From an uncultured Clostridia bacterium (GTDB lineage: Bacteria; Bacillota; Clostridia; Christensenellales; UBA1242), in contig CALWNC010000005.1 in assembly GCA_944382715.1 (NCBI GenBank), positions 37,592 through 101,591 of the forward strand: a DNA stretch of 64,000 bases, in the 5' to 3' direction. Every line of letters starts with the position of its first letter. Position 1 is the stretch's first letter. This document shows, piece after piece, positions 27,361 to 36,487 of the stretch. A model generated the notes under the pieces. It did not search any database and was not told the DNA's origin. It worked only from the letters and a program-made list of their open reading frames with translations. The position numbers were made by a program, and so were the translations under genes.

Positions 27361-28476
27361 ATGAGTGGTTTTGAAGAAGTTAAAACTAATTTTGGCTTTG
27401 GACTAATGCGACTTCCAATGAAAAATGGAGAGGTTGATTATGAAGAAACTAACAAAATGGTAGATGAATTTATGTCTGCTGGTTTTACTTATTTTGATAC
27501 GGCACATGGATACCTTGAAGGTAAAAGTGAAATAGCTTTTCGTGAATGTGTGGCTAAGAGATACCCACGAAGTTCGTATACAATTACAAATAAACTCTCT
27601 GCTCAGTATTTTAATAGTGAAGATGACATCTATAAAATTTTTGAGCAACAACTTGAAGCCTGTGGTGTGGAATACTTTGATTTTTACTTAATGCATTCTC
27701 AGGGTCGTGCTAATTATGATAAATTTAAAAAATGTCATGCCTATGAAGTTGCACAAAAGTTAAAAGAACAGGGAAAAGTTCATCATGTGGGCTTATCATT
27801 TCATGACTCAGCAGATTACCTAGAAATGATATTAAATGAGCATCCAGAAGTAGAACTTGTTCAGATTCAACTTAACTATGTTGACTTTAATGACCCAGGC
27901 GTTCAGGCTAAAAAATGTCTGGAAGTATGTAACAAATTTGGAAAGCCAGTAGTTGTAATGGAACCAGTTAAAGGTGGTAACCTTGTAAACCTACCAGAGA
28001 GTGCTGAGCAGATTTTTAAAGGTCTTGGCAGTCTATCAAATGCAAGTTATGCTATTCGCTTTGCTTGTAGTCAAGAAGGAGTTATTATGGTGCTTTCTGG
28101 TATGAGCAATTTAGAGCAAATGCATGATAACCTATCTTATATGAAGGATTTTAAACCTCTTACAAAGCAAGAATATGACGCAATTGATAAAGTTTGTGAG
28201 ATATTTAGTTCACTTAATTTAATTCAGTGTACTGGTTGTAGATATTGTGTTGAAGGTTGTCCAATGAAAATATTAATTCCAAACTTATTTGCAGACTTAA
28301 ATGCAAAACTTGCATACAATGATTGGAATTCGACATTTTATTATAACAAAGTTCATACACTTGGACATGGCAAGGCCAGTGCATGCATTAAATGTGGAAA
28401 ATGTGAAAGAATTTGTCCACAGCATCTAAAAATTCGTGAGCTTTTAGAAAAGGTTGCAAAGGAGTTTGAAAGCTAG
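27361..28476 (+). CDS. Aldo-keto reductase with C-terminal 2x[4Fe-4S] ferredoxin domain
   Basis: 371 residues. The AKR barrel is at about 10-270: FDTAHGYLEGKSE has the catalytic Asp/Tyr, ITNKLS the Lys, and YLMHSQGRANYD the His. The C-terminal part (about 285-371) has two iron-sulfur motifs, CTGCRYCVEGCPMK and CIKCGKCERICPQ. This is the common anaerobe-type AKR, probably passing electrons between NAD(P)H and ferredoxin. Substrate unknown. GGAGG before ATG. The next gene starts 15 bases after the stop. Confidence 0.92.
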   Translation: MSGFEEVKTNFGFGLMRLPMKNGEVDYEETNKMVDEFMSAGFTYFDTAHGYLEGKSEIAFRECVAKRYPRSSYTITNKLSAQYFNSEDDIYKIFEQQLEACGVEYFDFYLMHSQGRANYDKFKKCHAYEVAQKLKEQGKVHHVGLSFHDSADYLEMILNEHPEVELVQIQLNYVDFNDPGVQAKKCLEVCNKFGKPVVVMEPVKGGNLVNLPESAEQIFKGLGSLSNASYAIRFACSQEGVIMVLSGMSNLEQMHDNLSYMKDFKPLTKQEYDAIDKVCEIFSSLNLIQCTGCRYCVEGCPMKILIPNLFADLNAKLAYNDWNSTFYYNKVHTLGHGKASACIKCGKCERICPQHLKIRELLEKVAKEFES

Positions 28477-28491
28477 TCTGTTGGAGAGATT

Positions 28492-29628
28492 ATGGAATTG
28501 ACATATACAAAACTTTGCGAAGAAGAAAGTGACAAATACATTTTAATTGATATAAGAAATAAAGTTTTTTATGATTATGGACACATATCAAATAGTATCA
28601 ACTTAACCTCTAGTGAACTTAAAGAAAAATTAGAATTGTTTTCCAAAGACAAGCAAGTTATAATATACTGCAAAGATGGAAAAGAATCTAAACTTATCTC
28701 AGAAAAATTGCAATCAAATGGATATAATGTACATTCGCTTAAGGGTGGATATATTAGCTATATAAATGATTACTATTTAAATCTAGACCCTAATGAAGTT
28801 ACAAAAAAGGTAGAGTTTTCCATTTCAAAAAAGTTTCATAGAGTTTTATTTAGTAAATTTGCCAAGGCGATTAATGAATATGAATTAATAAGTCCGGGTG
28901 ATAAGATTGCAGTCTGTATTTCAGGTGGAAAAGACTCAATGCTAATGGCAAAATTATTTCAAGAATTAAAGAGACACAATAAGTTTCCATTTGAGCTTGT
29001 CTTTTTAGTTATGGATCCAGGATATAGCGAGGAAAATAGAAAGTTAATAGAAAAAAATGCAAATTTGCTAAGCATTCCTGTAAAGGTATTTGAAAGTGAT
29101 ATTTTTGAAAATGTCTTTCATATTGAAAAATCTCCTTGTTATGTTTGTGCAAGAATGAGAAGGGGATATCTTTATAGTAAGGCAAAAGAACTTGGGTGCA
29201 ATAAAATTGCTCTGGGTCATCACTATGATGATGTTATTGAAACAATTTTAATGGGTATGCTATACGGAGCACAAATTCAAACAATGATGCCAAAACTTCA
29301 TAGCACTAATTTTGAGGGAATGGAACTTATTAGACCAATGTATCTCATTAGAGAAGAGGATATAATTCGATGGCGAGATTACAACGGTTTGTTCTTTATT
29401 CAGTGTGCATGTAAATTTACCGAAAAAATTTCGCATCAGCAGGTAAATTCATCAGCCATAAGCTCTAAAAGAAAAAAAGTTAAGGATTTAATAGCTCAGC
29501 TTAAAAGTGAAGATCCCGATATTGATGGTCATATCTTTAAAAGTGTGGAGAATGTAAATTTATCTACAATAATTGCATATAAAGACAAAAATGGAATAGA
29601 ACATAATTTTAAGGACGACTATAATTAG
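28492..29628 (+). CDS. Rhodanese domain fused to TtcA-like PP-loop ATPase (tRNA thiolation-type)
   Basis: 378 residues. Residues 1-95 form a rhodanese domain with active-site Cys in IYCKDGKES and the ending LKGGY. Residues 110-378 form a PP-loop sulfurtransferase of the TtcA/TilS family: CISGGKDSMLMAK binds ATP, CYVCARMRRGYLYSKA carries the Cys pair for Fe-S or persulfide, and ALGHHYDDVIETILM follows. A further CACK lies near 305. TtcA enzymes make 2-thiocytidine in tRNA; the fused rhodanese would hand over sulfur. The exact target is not certain. GGAGAG before ATG. Confidence 0.82.
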   Translation: MELTYTKLCEEESDKYILIDIRNKVFYDYGHISNSINLTSSELKEKLELFSKDKQVIIYCKDGKESKLISEKLQSNGYNVHSLKGGYISYINDYYLNLDPNEVTKKVEFSISKKFHRVLFSKFAKAINEYELISPGDKIAVCISGGKDSMLMAKLFQELKRHNKFPFELVFLVMDPGYSEENRKLIEKNANLLSIPVKVFESDIFENVFHIEKSPCYVCARMRRGYLYSKAKELGCNKIALGHHYDDVIETILMGMLYGAQIQTMMPKLHSTNFEGMELIRPMYLIREEDIIRWRDYNGLFFIQCACKFTEKISHQQVNSSAISSKRKKVKDLIAQLKSEDPDIDGHIFKSVENVNLSTIIAYKDKNGIEHNFKDDYN

Positions 29629-29700
29629 AAGTTTTCTATTTTAATCTTATTAAGCTTATAAAAAATTTTTATAAAATATATCAAAATTCAAATAAAAGCA

Positions 29701-29759
29701 TTGACAAAGTGAAATAAAAAATATATTATATACTTGAACAATTGAAGAATTATTCAAGT
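29701..29759 (+). promoter_or_regulatory. arsR promoter with overlapping ArsR/SmtB-type operator
   Basis: TTGACA (29701-29706), 17-base spacer, TATTAT (29724-29729). The operator AATTGAAGAATTATTCAAGT (29740-29759) lies just past the start point near 29736. It is 18/20 identical to the second operator at 30259-30278, so the repressor should control itself and the efflux genes together. Confidence 0.8.
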
Positions 29760-29773
29760 AACAAGGAGTTACT

Positions 29774-30091
29774 ATGAACACAAATGGCGATGAAAAATCA
29801 AAAATTGTTCCTAGCGATGAGGTTATTTTTAATTTATCTGAACTTTTTAAGGTTTTTGGAGATCCAACAAGACTAAAAATAATGAAGGTTCTTGAACAAA
29901 AACCATGTTATGTAGGCGAGCTTTCGGAAAAACTAAAAATGAGTTTATCTGCAATATCTCATCAGCTTAGAATTTTAAGAAATGCTAAACTTGTAAAAGC
30001 CATAAAGAAAGGGAAGGAAGTTCTTTATATGCTTGATGATGATCATGTAACTCAAATTGTGAATATTGGATTAACGCACATAACTGAATAA
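29774..30091 (+). CDS. ArsR/SmtB-family metal-sensing repressor (CzrA/ZntR type)
   Basis: 105 residues, winged helix: FKVFGDPTRLKIMKVLEQ, then the recognition helix LSAISHQLRILRNAKLV. The C-terminal helix has DDHVTQIVNIGLTHITE, which matches the alpha-5 metal site D-x-H-x10-H-x2-E of Zn/Co/Ni sensors such as CzrA and SmtB. The CVC cadmium site in alpha-3 is absent (CYVGEL has one Cys). It should leave DNA when zinc or a similar metal binds. AAGGAG before ATG. Confidence 0.9.
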   Translation: MNTNGDEKSKIVPSDEVIFNLSELFKVFGDPTRLKIMKVLEQKPCYVGELSEKLKMSLSAISHQLRILRNAKLVKAIKKGKEVLYMLDDDHVTQIVNIGLTHITE

Positions 30092-30221
30092 AAATGAATA
30101 TAATAAATTGTAAGCTTGCTTTGAGTAAAATAAAGTAGACTTGCAATTTGAGTATACAAGGTTAATAACATTAATCTATAAGTATGCCCAAAAGAGTTTT
30201 TATAGAGATTTGTAGCTAAAT

Positions 30222-30246
30222 AAAAAACAGGAAAATCCTGTTTTTT
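30222..30246 (+). terminator. Terminator upstream of the HMA/ATPase genes
   Basis: AAAAAACAGGA (30222-30232) and TCCTGTTTTTT (30236-30246) form an 11-bp stem with a 3-base loop. Confidence 0.75.
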
Positions 30247-30258
30247 AAAAAAATTTAC

Positions 30259-30278
30259 AATTGAATAATTATTCAATT
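30259..30278 (+). promoter_or_regulatory. Second ArsR-type operator, perfect palindrome
   Basis: AATTGAATAATTATTCAATT, a 20-base perfect inverted repeat and near copy of the operator at 29740-29759. It sits 34 bases upstream of the HMA gene, where the promoter of the efflux genes must be. Confidence 0.8.
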
Positions 30279-30311
30279 AATCAATAAATCAATTAAATTA
30301 AGGGGTTAAAT

Positions 30312-30530
30312 ATGAGAAAAGTATATAATTTGGAAGATTTAGACTGTGCAAACTGTGCAAGTAAAATGGAAGAAGCAATAAAAAAAATAGAAGGAATTAC
30401 TTTTGCAAGTGTGAATTTCATCACACAAAAGATGATTTTAGAAATTGATGAAAATAGGTTTGATGAAGTTATAAAAAAAGTTATTAAAACTTGCAAAAAA
30501 GTTGAGCCAGATTGCACAATATTAATGTAG
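30312..30530 (+). CDS. Stand-alone HMA metal-binding protein (chaperone-like)
   Basis: 72 residues forming one heavy-metal-associated domain (beta-alpha-beta-beta-alpha-beta) with metal motif DCANCASKMEEAI. Such domains are usually fused to the N-terminus of Zn/Cd ATPases; here the domain is a separate gene 17 bases before an ATPase that lacks it. It probably delivers metal to that ATPase. AAGGGG before ATG. Confidence 0.88.
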   Translation: MRKVYNLEDLDCANCASKMEEAIKKIEGITFASVNFITQKMILEIDENRFDEVIKKVIKTCKKVEPDCTILM

Positions 30531-30547
30531 GGATTTAGAAAAATTTT

Positions 30548-32464
30548 ATGGAGTCAATTCATTTAACAAAAAAAGAGAAAAAGAAACTTATAAGAATAAT
30601 TTTAGCAATATCATTTTTTGTTGTTTTTTTTGTACTAGATAAGTCTATAAATTTGGCAAATGTATTTAGGGGAGAATTTAACTGGCTTTTGCCTTTCTTT
30701 TTGTATTTAATCATTTACTTTATTATTGGTTATGATATATTGATAAAGTCAATAAAAAATATTTTGCACGGTCAGATTTTTGATGAAAATTTTTTAATGG
30801 TCGTTGCAACGATAGGTGCATTTACTCTTGCAATTTATCGTGGAATAATTGGGGAAACAATAGAAGGTTTTGATGAAGCTTGTGCTGTTATGATATTTTA
30901 TCAGGTTGGTGAATTTTTTCAAAGTTATGCAACAAACAAGTCTAGAAAGTCAATTTCCAAGCTTATGGATATAAGACCAGATGTTGCGAATGTTAAAAGA
31001 AATGGAGAAATTCAAATAGTTGACCCAACAGAAGTTGCACTTGATGAAATAATTGTTGTAAACCCCGGAGAAAAAATTCCTATTGATGGAATTATAGTTT
31101 CTGGACAATCGTCATTAGATACAAAGGCGTTAACGGGAGAGTCTATGCCTAGAGAAGTTAGTGAAGGTGATGAGGTAATTAGTGGAAGTATTAATTTAAC
31201 AACCACATTAGAAATAAAAGTTACAAAGATTTTTTATGATTCAACTGTCAGTAAGATTCTAGACCTGGTCGAAAATGCTTCATCAGAAAAGTCCGAAGCA
31301 GAAAATTTTATTACAAAGTTTTCAAAATTCTATACACCAATTGTATGCTTAGTTGCATTAATTCTTGCAATAGTGCCTAGTTTAATTTGGGGAAATATAA
31401 GTGTTTGGATATATAGAGCTCTCAGTTTTTTAGTTGTATCGTGTCCTTGTGCTCTAGTTATTTCAATACCTCTTTCATTTTTTGTTGGTCTTGGTACATG
31501 TTCAAAATTTGGAATTTTAGTTAAGGGTTCGAATTATCTTGAAAAGATAAATAGTGCAAATATCTTTATTTTTGATAAAACGGGCACACTAACAAAAGGT
31601 AATTTTAAAGTAGCAAATATATTTCCGAAAGAGAAAGAAGACGAAGTATTAAAACTTGCATCAATTTGTGAGCAAGGTTCTTCTCACCCAATATCAAAGT
31701 CTATTTTAGAATTTTATCAAGGTGAAATAGATGAAAACTACACTATAACAAATATTGCAGGTCAGGGTATAATTGCGAGAAACGGAAATGACATAATTTA
31801 CTGTGGCAATGAGAAGTTAATGAATGAAAATAATATAAGCTTTAAAACAATTAATGACATTGGAACCAAAGTTTATGTTGCAAAAAATCAAGAGTTTGTG
31901 GGGTCTATATTAATTTTAGATGAAATTAAACAAGAAGCATTTGAAGTTATTACTGATCTCAAAGATAACAACTGCAAAGCAATAATGTTGACTGGTGATA
32001 ATGAAATTGTTGCTAAAAATGTTTCAATGCAGTTGGGTCTTACTGAATATAAATCATCACTTTTACCAGAAGATAAAGTTGTGGAAACAAAAAAAATAAT
32101 TGATACTAAAAATAAAAATGATGTGGTTTGCTTTGTTGGCGATGGTATTAATGATGCTCCCGTTTTAATGCTTTCAGATGTAGGAATTTCAATGGGTGGT
32201 GTTGGAAGTGATGCTGCAATTGAAGCTTCAGATATAGTTTTAATGAAAGACGATTTAAAGGGTATTTCGCTTGCAAAAAAAATTGCAAAAAAGACAATGT
32301 CAATTGTATTTCAAAATATAATTTTCTCAATTTCAATAAAATTTGCAATTTTATTACTTACGGCTTTTGGTATAACGAATATGTGGCTTGCTGTGTTTGG
32401 AGATGTAGGAGTTGCAGTTCTTGCAATATTAAATGCTATGAGAGTAAACTTAAAACAAAAATAA
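30548..32464 (+). CDS. cadA: Zn/Cd-type P1B-ATPase lacking its N-terminal HMA domain
   Basis: 638 residues. It pumps divalent metal (Zn, Cd, Pb) out of the cell using ATP. The metal-site helix has SCPCALVIS near 298. Phosphorylation motif DKTGTLTKG is near 343, TGES near 197, HP locus SSHPISKS near 378 and GDGINDAPVL near 531. About eight membrane helices. The protein starts almost directly with membrane helices, so the cytosolic HMA domain is provided by the preceding gene. The symbol is by family; zntA would be equally fitting. Confidence 0.88.
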   Translation: MESIHLTKKEKKKLIRIILAISFFVVFFVLDKSINLANVFRGEFNWLLPFFLYLIIYFIIGYDILIKSIKNILHGQIFDENFLMVVATIGAFTLAIYRGIIGETIEGFDEACAVMIFYQVGEFFQSYATNKSRKSISKLMDIRPDVANVKRNGEIQIVDPTEVALDEIIVVNPGEKIPIDGIIVSGQSSLDTKALTGESMPREVSEGDEVISGSINLTTTLEIKVTKIFYDSTVSKILDLVENASSEKSEAENFITKFSKFYTPIVCLVALILAIVPSLIWGNISVWIYRALSFLVVSCPCALVISIPLSFFVGLGTCSKFGILVKGSNYLEKINSANIFIFDKTGTLTKGNFKVANIFPKEKEDEVLKLASICEQGSSHPISKSILEFYQGEIDENYTITNIAGQGIIARNGNDIIYCGNEKLMNENNISFKTINDIGTKVYVAKNQEFVGSILILDEIKQEAFEVITDLKDNNCKAIMLTGDNEIVAKNVSMQLGLTEYKSSLLPEDKVVETKKIIDTKNKNDVVCFVGDGINDAPVLMLSDVGISMGGVGSDAAIEASDIVLMKDDLKGISLAKKIAKKTMSIVFQNIIFSISIKFAILLLTAFGITNMWLAVFGDVGVAVLAILNAMRVNLKQK

Positions 32465-32583
32465 ATAATGGTTTAAAACTTAAAATCGGTAAAATTGTAG
32501 AGTTAAATTTATAATTTGTTGTTCATTTTTGCTTTTTTTTATTGTAATATAATTGTAATATAATAATGTAAAGGAGCACTTAA

Positions 32584-33189
32584 ATGGACTATAATAAGAT
32601 TGGAAAATTTATTTCAATTGAGAGAAAGAAAAAGAATTTAACTCAAGCCATGCTTGCAAAAAAAATTTTTGTCAGCGAGAAGACAATTTCTAAATGGGAA
32701 AATGGAAAAGGTCTTCCAGATACAAGTCTATTAATTGATTTATGTAATGTGCTGGAAGTGTCGGTTAATGAGCTTCTTTCTGGGGAAAGGTTTTCTAGCG
32801 ATTTGTACAGAGAAAGAGCAGAGGACAATCTTGTTATGTTATCTTCAAATTTTAAAACCAATAGAAATAAAATTATTCTTTCTGCTTTGATTTGCATTGC
32901 CTGCATTAGTGTTTTATTGGTTTGTACTTTACTTGCAGGTTTTTTAGAAATTAAAATTTGGTTACGAATTTTACTAATTGTTTATGGTACACTGATGGCA
33001 ATTTTTGGTCTTATTGTAGCAGTTATTTTAGACAGAAATGCAGGTTACTACGAGTGCAAATATTGTAAAACAAAGTTTGTTCCTTCTTATAAATCATATA
33101 TTGCTGGTGCACATACCCTAACAAAAAGATATTTAAAATGTCCACAATGTGGAAAGAAAAGTTATTGTAAAAAAAGATTATCAAAATAA
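32584..33189 (+). CDS. Membrane-bound XRE-type regulator with C-terminal zinc ribbon
   Basis: 201 residues. HTH_3 DNA-binding domain at 1-65 (LTQAMLAKKIFVSEKTISKWENG). Two membrane helices lie at about 98-120 and 123-148. The C-terminus is a zinc-ribbon-like domain with CKYCKTKF and CPQCGKKSYCKK. A transcription factor tethered to the membrane with a metal-binding tail. The leader has two tandem copies of TTGTAATATAA just upstream. GGAG before ATG. Its target genes are unknown. Confidence 0.78.
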   Translation: MDYNKIGKFISIERKKKNLTQAMLAKKIFVSEKTISKWENGKGLPDTSLLIDLCNVLEVSVNELLSGERFSSDLYRERAEDNLVMLSSNFKTNRNKIILSALICIACISVLLVCTLLAGFLEIKIWLRILLIVYGTLMAIFGLIVAVILDRNAGYYECKYCKTKFVPSYKSYIAGAHTLTKRYLKCPQCGKKSYCKKRLSK

Positions 33190-33213
33190 AAAGCCTTAAT
33201 GGCTTTTTTATTT
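33187..33213 (+). terminator. Terminator after the membrane-bound regulator
   Basis: AAAAAGCC / GGCTTTTT around TTAAT, followed by more T, overlapping the stop codon. Confidence 0.75.
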
Positions 33214-33329
33214 TTTTTATATTTTTCTTGACTTAAATAAAACTAAATGATTTAATTAAGCAAGAAGAACAATTATTTTATAATTAAAACAAGAAAACAT
33301 TTTTAATAAGTGAAAATTGGAGAAATTTT

Positions 33330-34001
33330 ATGGTAGATATAGAAATTTTTAAAAATTATGTTTATATTAAAGATAAACTTATTGAATTTGGCTTTACCCA
33401 AACTGAGGATAAACTTATCTTTGAAAAAAACATATGTGATGGGGAATATATTTTCAGTATGTCTATTAGTAAAGATAATGTAATAAAGTTAGATGTTTAT
33501 GAAAGCAATACAAAAGAACCCCTTGAACTCTTTTATTTAAAAACGGCAACAGGTTCTTTTATTTCAAAAATTAATTTAGCTTGTGAAACCATCATTAATA
33601 AAATAATTCAAAACTGCTTTGAAAAGAGAATTTTTAAAAGTCATCAAGCATTATTAATAATAGATTATATTAGAAAAAAATATGGCAACGAGTTAGAGTT
33701 TTTATGGGAAAAGTTTTCTGATAACGCAATTTGGAGACGAACGGATAATAAAAAATGGTATGCTTTGCTATTACTTATAAGTGCAAATAAACTTAAAATT
33801 GATTCTAATGAAAAAATTGAAATTTTGGATATAAGATGTGACACAGATGAAATTTCAAAAACTATTGACAATAACTCAATTTTTGCTGGATACCATATGA
33901 ATAAAAAACATTGGATTACTGTTTTATTAGATAACTCGCTCCCAATTGAAAAAATTTACTATTTAATAGATAAAAGTTATGAAATTGCAGGGTATAAATA
34001 G
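33330..34001 (+). CDS. MmcQ/YjbR-family (CyaY-like fold) protein
   Basis: 223 residues. The C-terminal half (about 100-220) fits the MmcQ/YjbR family: DYIRKKYGNELEFLWEK, then NAIWRRTDNKKWYALLL and the HMNKKHWITVLLD ending. The N-terminal half is extra and unassigned. The family binds DNA in some reports but its role is unclear. GGAG before ATG. A strong terminator follows. Confidence 0.72.
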   Translation: MVDIEIFKNYVYIKDKLIEFGFTQTEDKLIFEKNICDGEYIFSMSISKDNVIKLDVYESNTKEPLELFYLKTATGSFISKINLACETIINKIIQNCFEKRIFKSHQALLIIDYIRKKYGNELEFLWEKFSDNAIWRRTDNKKWYALLLLISANKLKIDSNEKIEILDIRCDTDEISKTIDNNSIFAGYHMNKKHWITVLLDNSLPIEKIYYLIDKSYEIAGYK

Positions 34002-34054
34002 ATGAATTTGCAGTTTTTAGCGTAAAAATAAATAGTTACACTTAAATATTTTAG

Positions 34055-34097
34055 AAAAAACTGCAATTATTAATTAAAATAATTGCAGTTTTTTTGT
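34055..34097 (+). terminator. Strong terminator
   Basis: AAAAAACTGCAATTATT pairs with AATAATTGCAGTTTTTT, followed by GTTTTT. Confidence 0.85.
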
Positions 34098-34204
34098 TTT
34101 TGTCTTAATTAAATTAAAAATATGTAATTATCATATAAATATTATATTATACTGTTTTTGTTTGCCTTAGAAGGTATATAGATTATAGATAAATTTATTT
34201 TTGT

Positions 34205-34561
34205 TTAGACCTTTTCACAAAGTATTTTTATAGTACTTTTTTCTTTAGAAAGCTCTTCACTAATATCAGTTTCAAAAGTACCAAGCTTAACGACTTCAAA
34301 AGGAAAAGTATTATAGTCACCGAAAAGAACAGTAAAGGCATTCCAGCCACCAAAATACCATACTTCATTTTTGTGTGCGTCATACTCTTTTTTACAATTT
34401 TTATCAGTAGTAGGAAAGGTTAACTTCGTATAGTATTCATGTTCAGTATATCGTGTGTAAGTTGCTTCAAATGGCAAGTGTTTTTCTATCTCTTTTGTAA
34501 TGTCATTTTCAATCATATTTGCATAAAAGATTTTTTCGTTTACTACAAACTTAAATTTCAT
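34205..34561 (-). CDS. Cyclophilin-like fold protein
   Basis: 118 residues from ATG 34561 (MKFKFVVNEK). A TTG three codons upstream is less likely, because ATG overlaps the preceding stop (TAATG). Short beta-rich protein resembling the bacterial cyclophilin-like family that is often next to flavodoxins, with WYFGGWNAFTVLFGDY and EVVKLGTF. No enzymatic role is established. Last gene of the flavin cluster. Confidence 0.6.
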   Translation of the reverse strand: MKFKFVVNEKIFYANMIENDITKEIEKHLPFEATYTRYTEHEYYTKLTFPTTDKNCKKEYDAHKNEVWYFGGWNAFTVLFGDYNTFPFEVVKLGTFETDISEELSKEKSTIKILCEKV

Positions 34562-35091
34562 TACACCCAATCCTCGACCTTTTGTCTTGCACTATAAACT
34601 ATAGAACCTTTTATTGCAAGTCCACTTGTAATGGTTGCTCTTTTGCATATAATTTTTAATTGATTTGGAATGTTAACAAGTCCCGAGCCTTCATGAGTTG
34701 TGAATGGCCTGACAATTTTGCCTTCAAAATTCAATTTTTCAAGTTGTGTTACCATTGGTTGTGGCAAATCTCCCCAATAAACTGGTGCTCCAATATAAAC
34801 AACTTCATAATCATCAATACTATTTAGCTCTTCTTTAAGCTTAGGTCTTTCATTTCTTTGCTGTTCAACCTGTGCTTCGTGAATGCAAGTATCGTAATCT
34901 TTGGCATAGGGAATTTTCCTCTCCACCTTAAACATATCTGCACCTGTCAATTCTTGAATGTATTCCGCGATAATCTCAGTATTTCCTTTGTCAATATATC
35001 CAACAGCATAGTTTTCATCTGCTCTTGAAAAATAGATAATAATACTCTTTTTACCTTTGTATTCACTTTCTTTTTTCCCAAATAAACTCAT
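34561..35091 (-). CDS. Flavodoxin
   Basis: 176 residues. FMN-binding electron carrier: first phosphate loop region IIYFSRADENYAVGYIDKGN (a long-type variant), then IGAPVYWGDLP around the flavin, and TTHEGSGL. No signal peptide; it starts MSLFGKKESEYKGKKS. GGAGTTAAAC-like ribosome site. Transcribed with the reductase upstream and the cyclophilin-like gene downstream. Confidence 0.85.
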   Translation of the reverse strand: MSLFGKKESEYKGKKSIIIYFSRADENYAVGYIDKGNTEIIAEYIQELTGADMFKVERKIPYAKDYDTCIHEAQVEQQRNERPKLKEELNSIDDYEVVYIGAPVYWGDLPQPMVTQLEKLNFEGKIVRPFTTHEGSGLVNIPNQLKIICKRATITSGLAIKGSIVYSARQKVEDWV

Positions 35092-35108
35092 AGTTTAACT
35101 CCTTCTTC

Positions 35109-35642
35109 TTAAATATTTTTGCCCATTTCATATGATTCCTTCAAACTTTTTGAATATTTTGTGTCTCCTTCGTCAGTCAAGCCTATGCCATAAACAATAC
35201 CTTTAAGTTTTACATTTTCAACACATTTTAAAAACCCACCAACCGTTTGGATTGCTCCATCTATACTTGCTTTGCTCGTATCCGAACTAGAACCAATATA
35301 ATAAAAATTTTTATTTTTAATCTTTTTAAACTTGGCAAATGTTCTGTCAATAAAGTTTTTAAGATTGCCATTTACACTATAATAGTAGGTTGGACTTGCA
35401 AAAACAAAAACATCACATGCAATGATTTTGTTCAAAATTTCATTTAATTTGTCTTTCATAAAGCATTCACCATGCACTTGACAATAACAACAACCAATGC
35501 AAGGTGCGATATGATTTTGTTTTAGAGAAATAATTTCAACTTGATTGCCTACACTTTCTGCTCCTTCTTTAAAAGCCTTGGCTAGAGTGTTTGAATTGCC
35601 ATTATCTCTATATGAACTTGTGATTATAATAACTTTTTTCAT
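35109..35642 (-). CDS. NADPH-dependent FMN reductase / NAD(P)H oxidoreductase family protein
   Basis: 177 residues, flavodoxin-like fold: IITSSYRDNGNSNTLAKAF binds FMN phosphate, followed by CIGCCYC (Cys motif of the iron-sulfur flavoprotein-like group), and FASPTYYYSVNGNLKNFIDR. Likely reduces flavin or quinone-type substrates. 13 bases separate it from the broken SDR gene upstream. Confidence 0.85.
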   Translation of the reverse strand: MKKVIIITSSYRDNGNSNTLAKAFKEGAESVGNQVEIISLKQNHIAPCIGCCYCQVHGECFMKDKLNEILNKIIACDVFVFASPTYYYSVNGNLKNFIDRTFAKFKKIKNKNFYYIGSSSDTSKASIDGAIQTVGGFLKCVENVKLKGIVYGIGLTDEGDTKYSKSLKESYEMGKNI

Positions 35643-35654
35643 CTTAATTCCTTT

Positions 35655-36487
35655 TTATTTTGTTGGTTTAAGTGGACCATAGAAATATGAAGCAGTTGCA
35701 CCACCGTCAATCAAAAAGTCTGATCCTGTGATAAATGCACCTTTTTCACTCATAAGTAGTTCTGCAATATTTGCAACTTCATCTGCTGTACCAGGTCTAC
35801 CAGCAGGACACTTTGCAAACATATTCTTATAGAAATCGCCTCGTGGTCCGTTAAACTCATCTATTGCAAGAGGCGTAACTATAATACCGGGAGAGATTGA
35901 ATTGATTCTTGCACCTTTTTCGCCCCATTTTACACTTTCAGCCATAACTCTTTTTTCATTGCAACGCTTAGCCATTTGGTAAGCATGAAGAGTGTCAGTA
36001 ATATTTTCGGGCTTTAAAATTTCAAGACTTAAAAGCTTGTCTGTCGGAGTTGTTGCAAGAAGTTCATCTTCTTCCTTGGTAAGTGCAGGCATACGATGAC
36101 CTGATTGACTGGAAATGGTTACTTCAACACCACCATTTTTAATGACTTTTTCAACTTCTTCAAGCAAGACAGCAGTTCCATAAAGGTCAACTTTTAAAAT
36201 TGCTTCAATTGGTACTTGACTAGGGGAAACTCCAGCAGAATTTATAAGCATAGAAATTTCTCCATATTTTTGACCAGTTTTAATCATATCTAAAATATTA
36301 TCGCGTGAAGAAATATCTACAACCATAGCTTCACAATCGAATCCTGCCTCATTCATAATTTTTGCAGCAATTTCAGCATTTTTGATATTTTTATCTCCAA
36401 CAATTATTTTTCCTCATAACCAATTCGTCTTGCAATTTCCATTCCAATTTGACCTGCACCTATCCATAATACCACATCTTTTTTTAT
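35655..36487 (-). pseudogene. Short-chain dehydrogenase, broken by a frameshift and start-codon loss
   Basis: The intact part (35655-36356) has NAG-type motif INSAGVS, YQMAKR (catalytic Tyr/Lys), SPGIIVTPL and GSDFLIDGGAT. The missing N-terminus is still there in another frame: DVVLWIGAGQIGMEIARRIG, the nucleotide-binding loop, joined through a run of five T (36407-36411, plus strand) where one base is missing. The original start seems to be ATA at 36487-36485, 7 bases after GGAGG, where ATG is expected. Two lesions make a real pseudogene more likely than a sequencing error. A shortened protein from 36356 would lack the cofactor loop. Confidence 0.75.

Larger units (their letters stand above)
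30092..30311. other. Intergenic region between repressor and efflux genes
   Basis: 220 bases with no credible gene. It holds a strong terminator and the second metal operator, listed separately, so the repressor and the transporter genes seem to be separate transcripts under one control. Confidence 0.5.
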
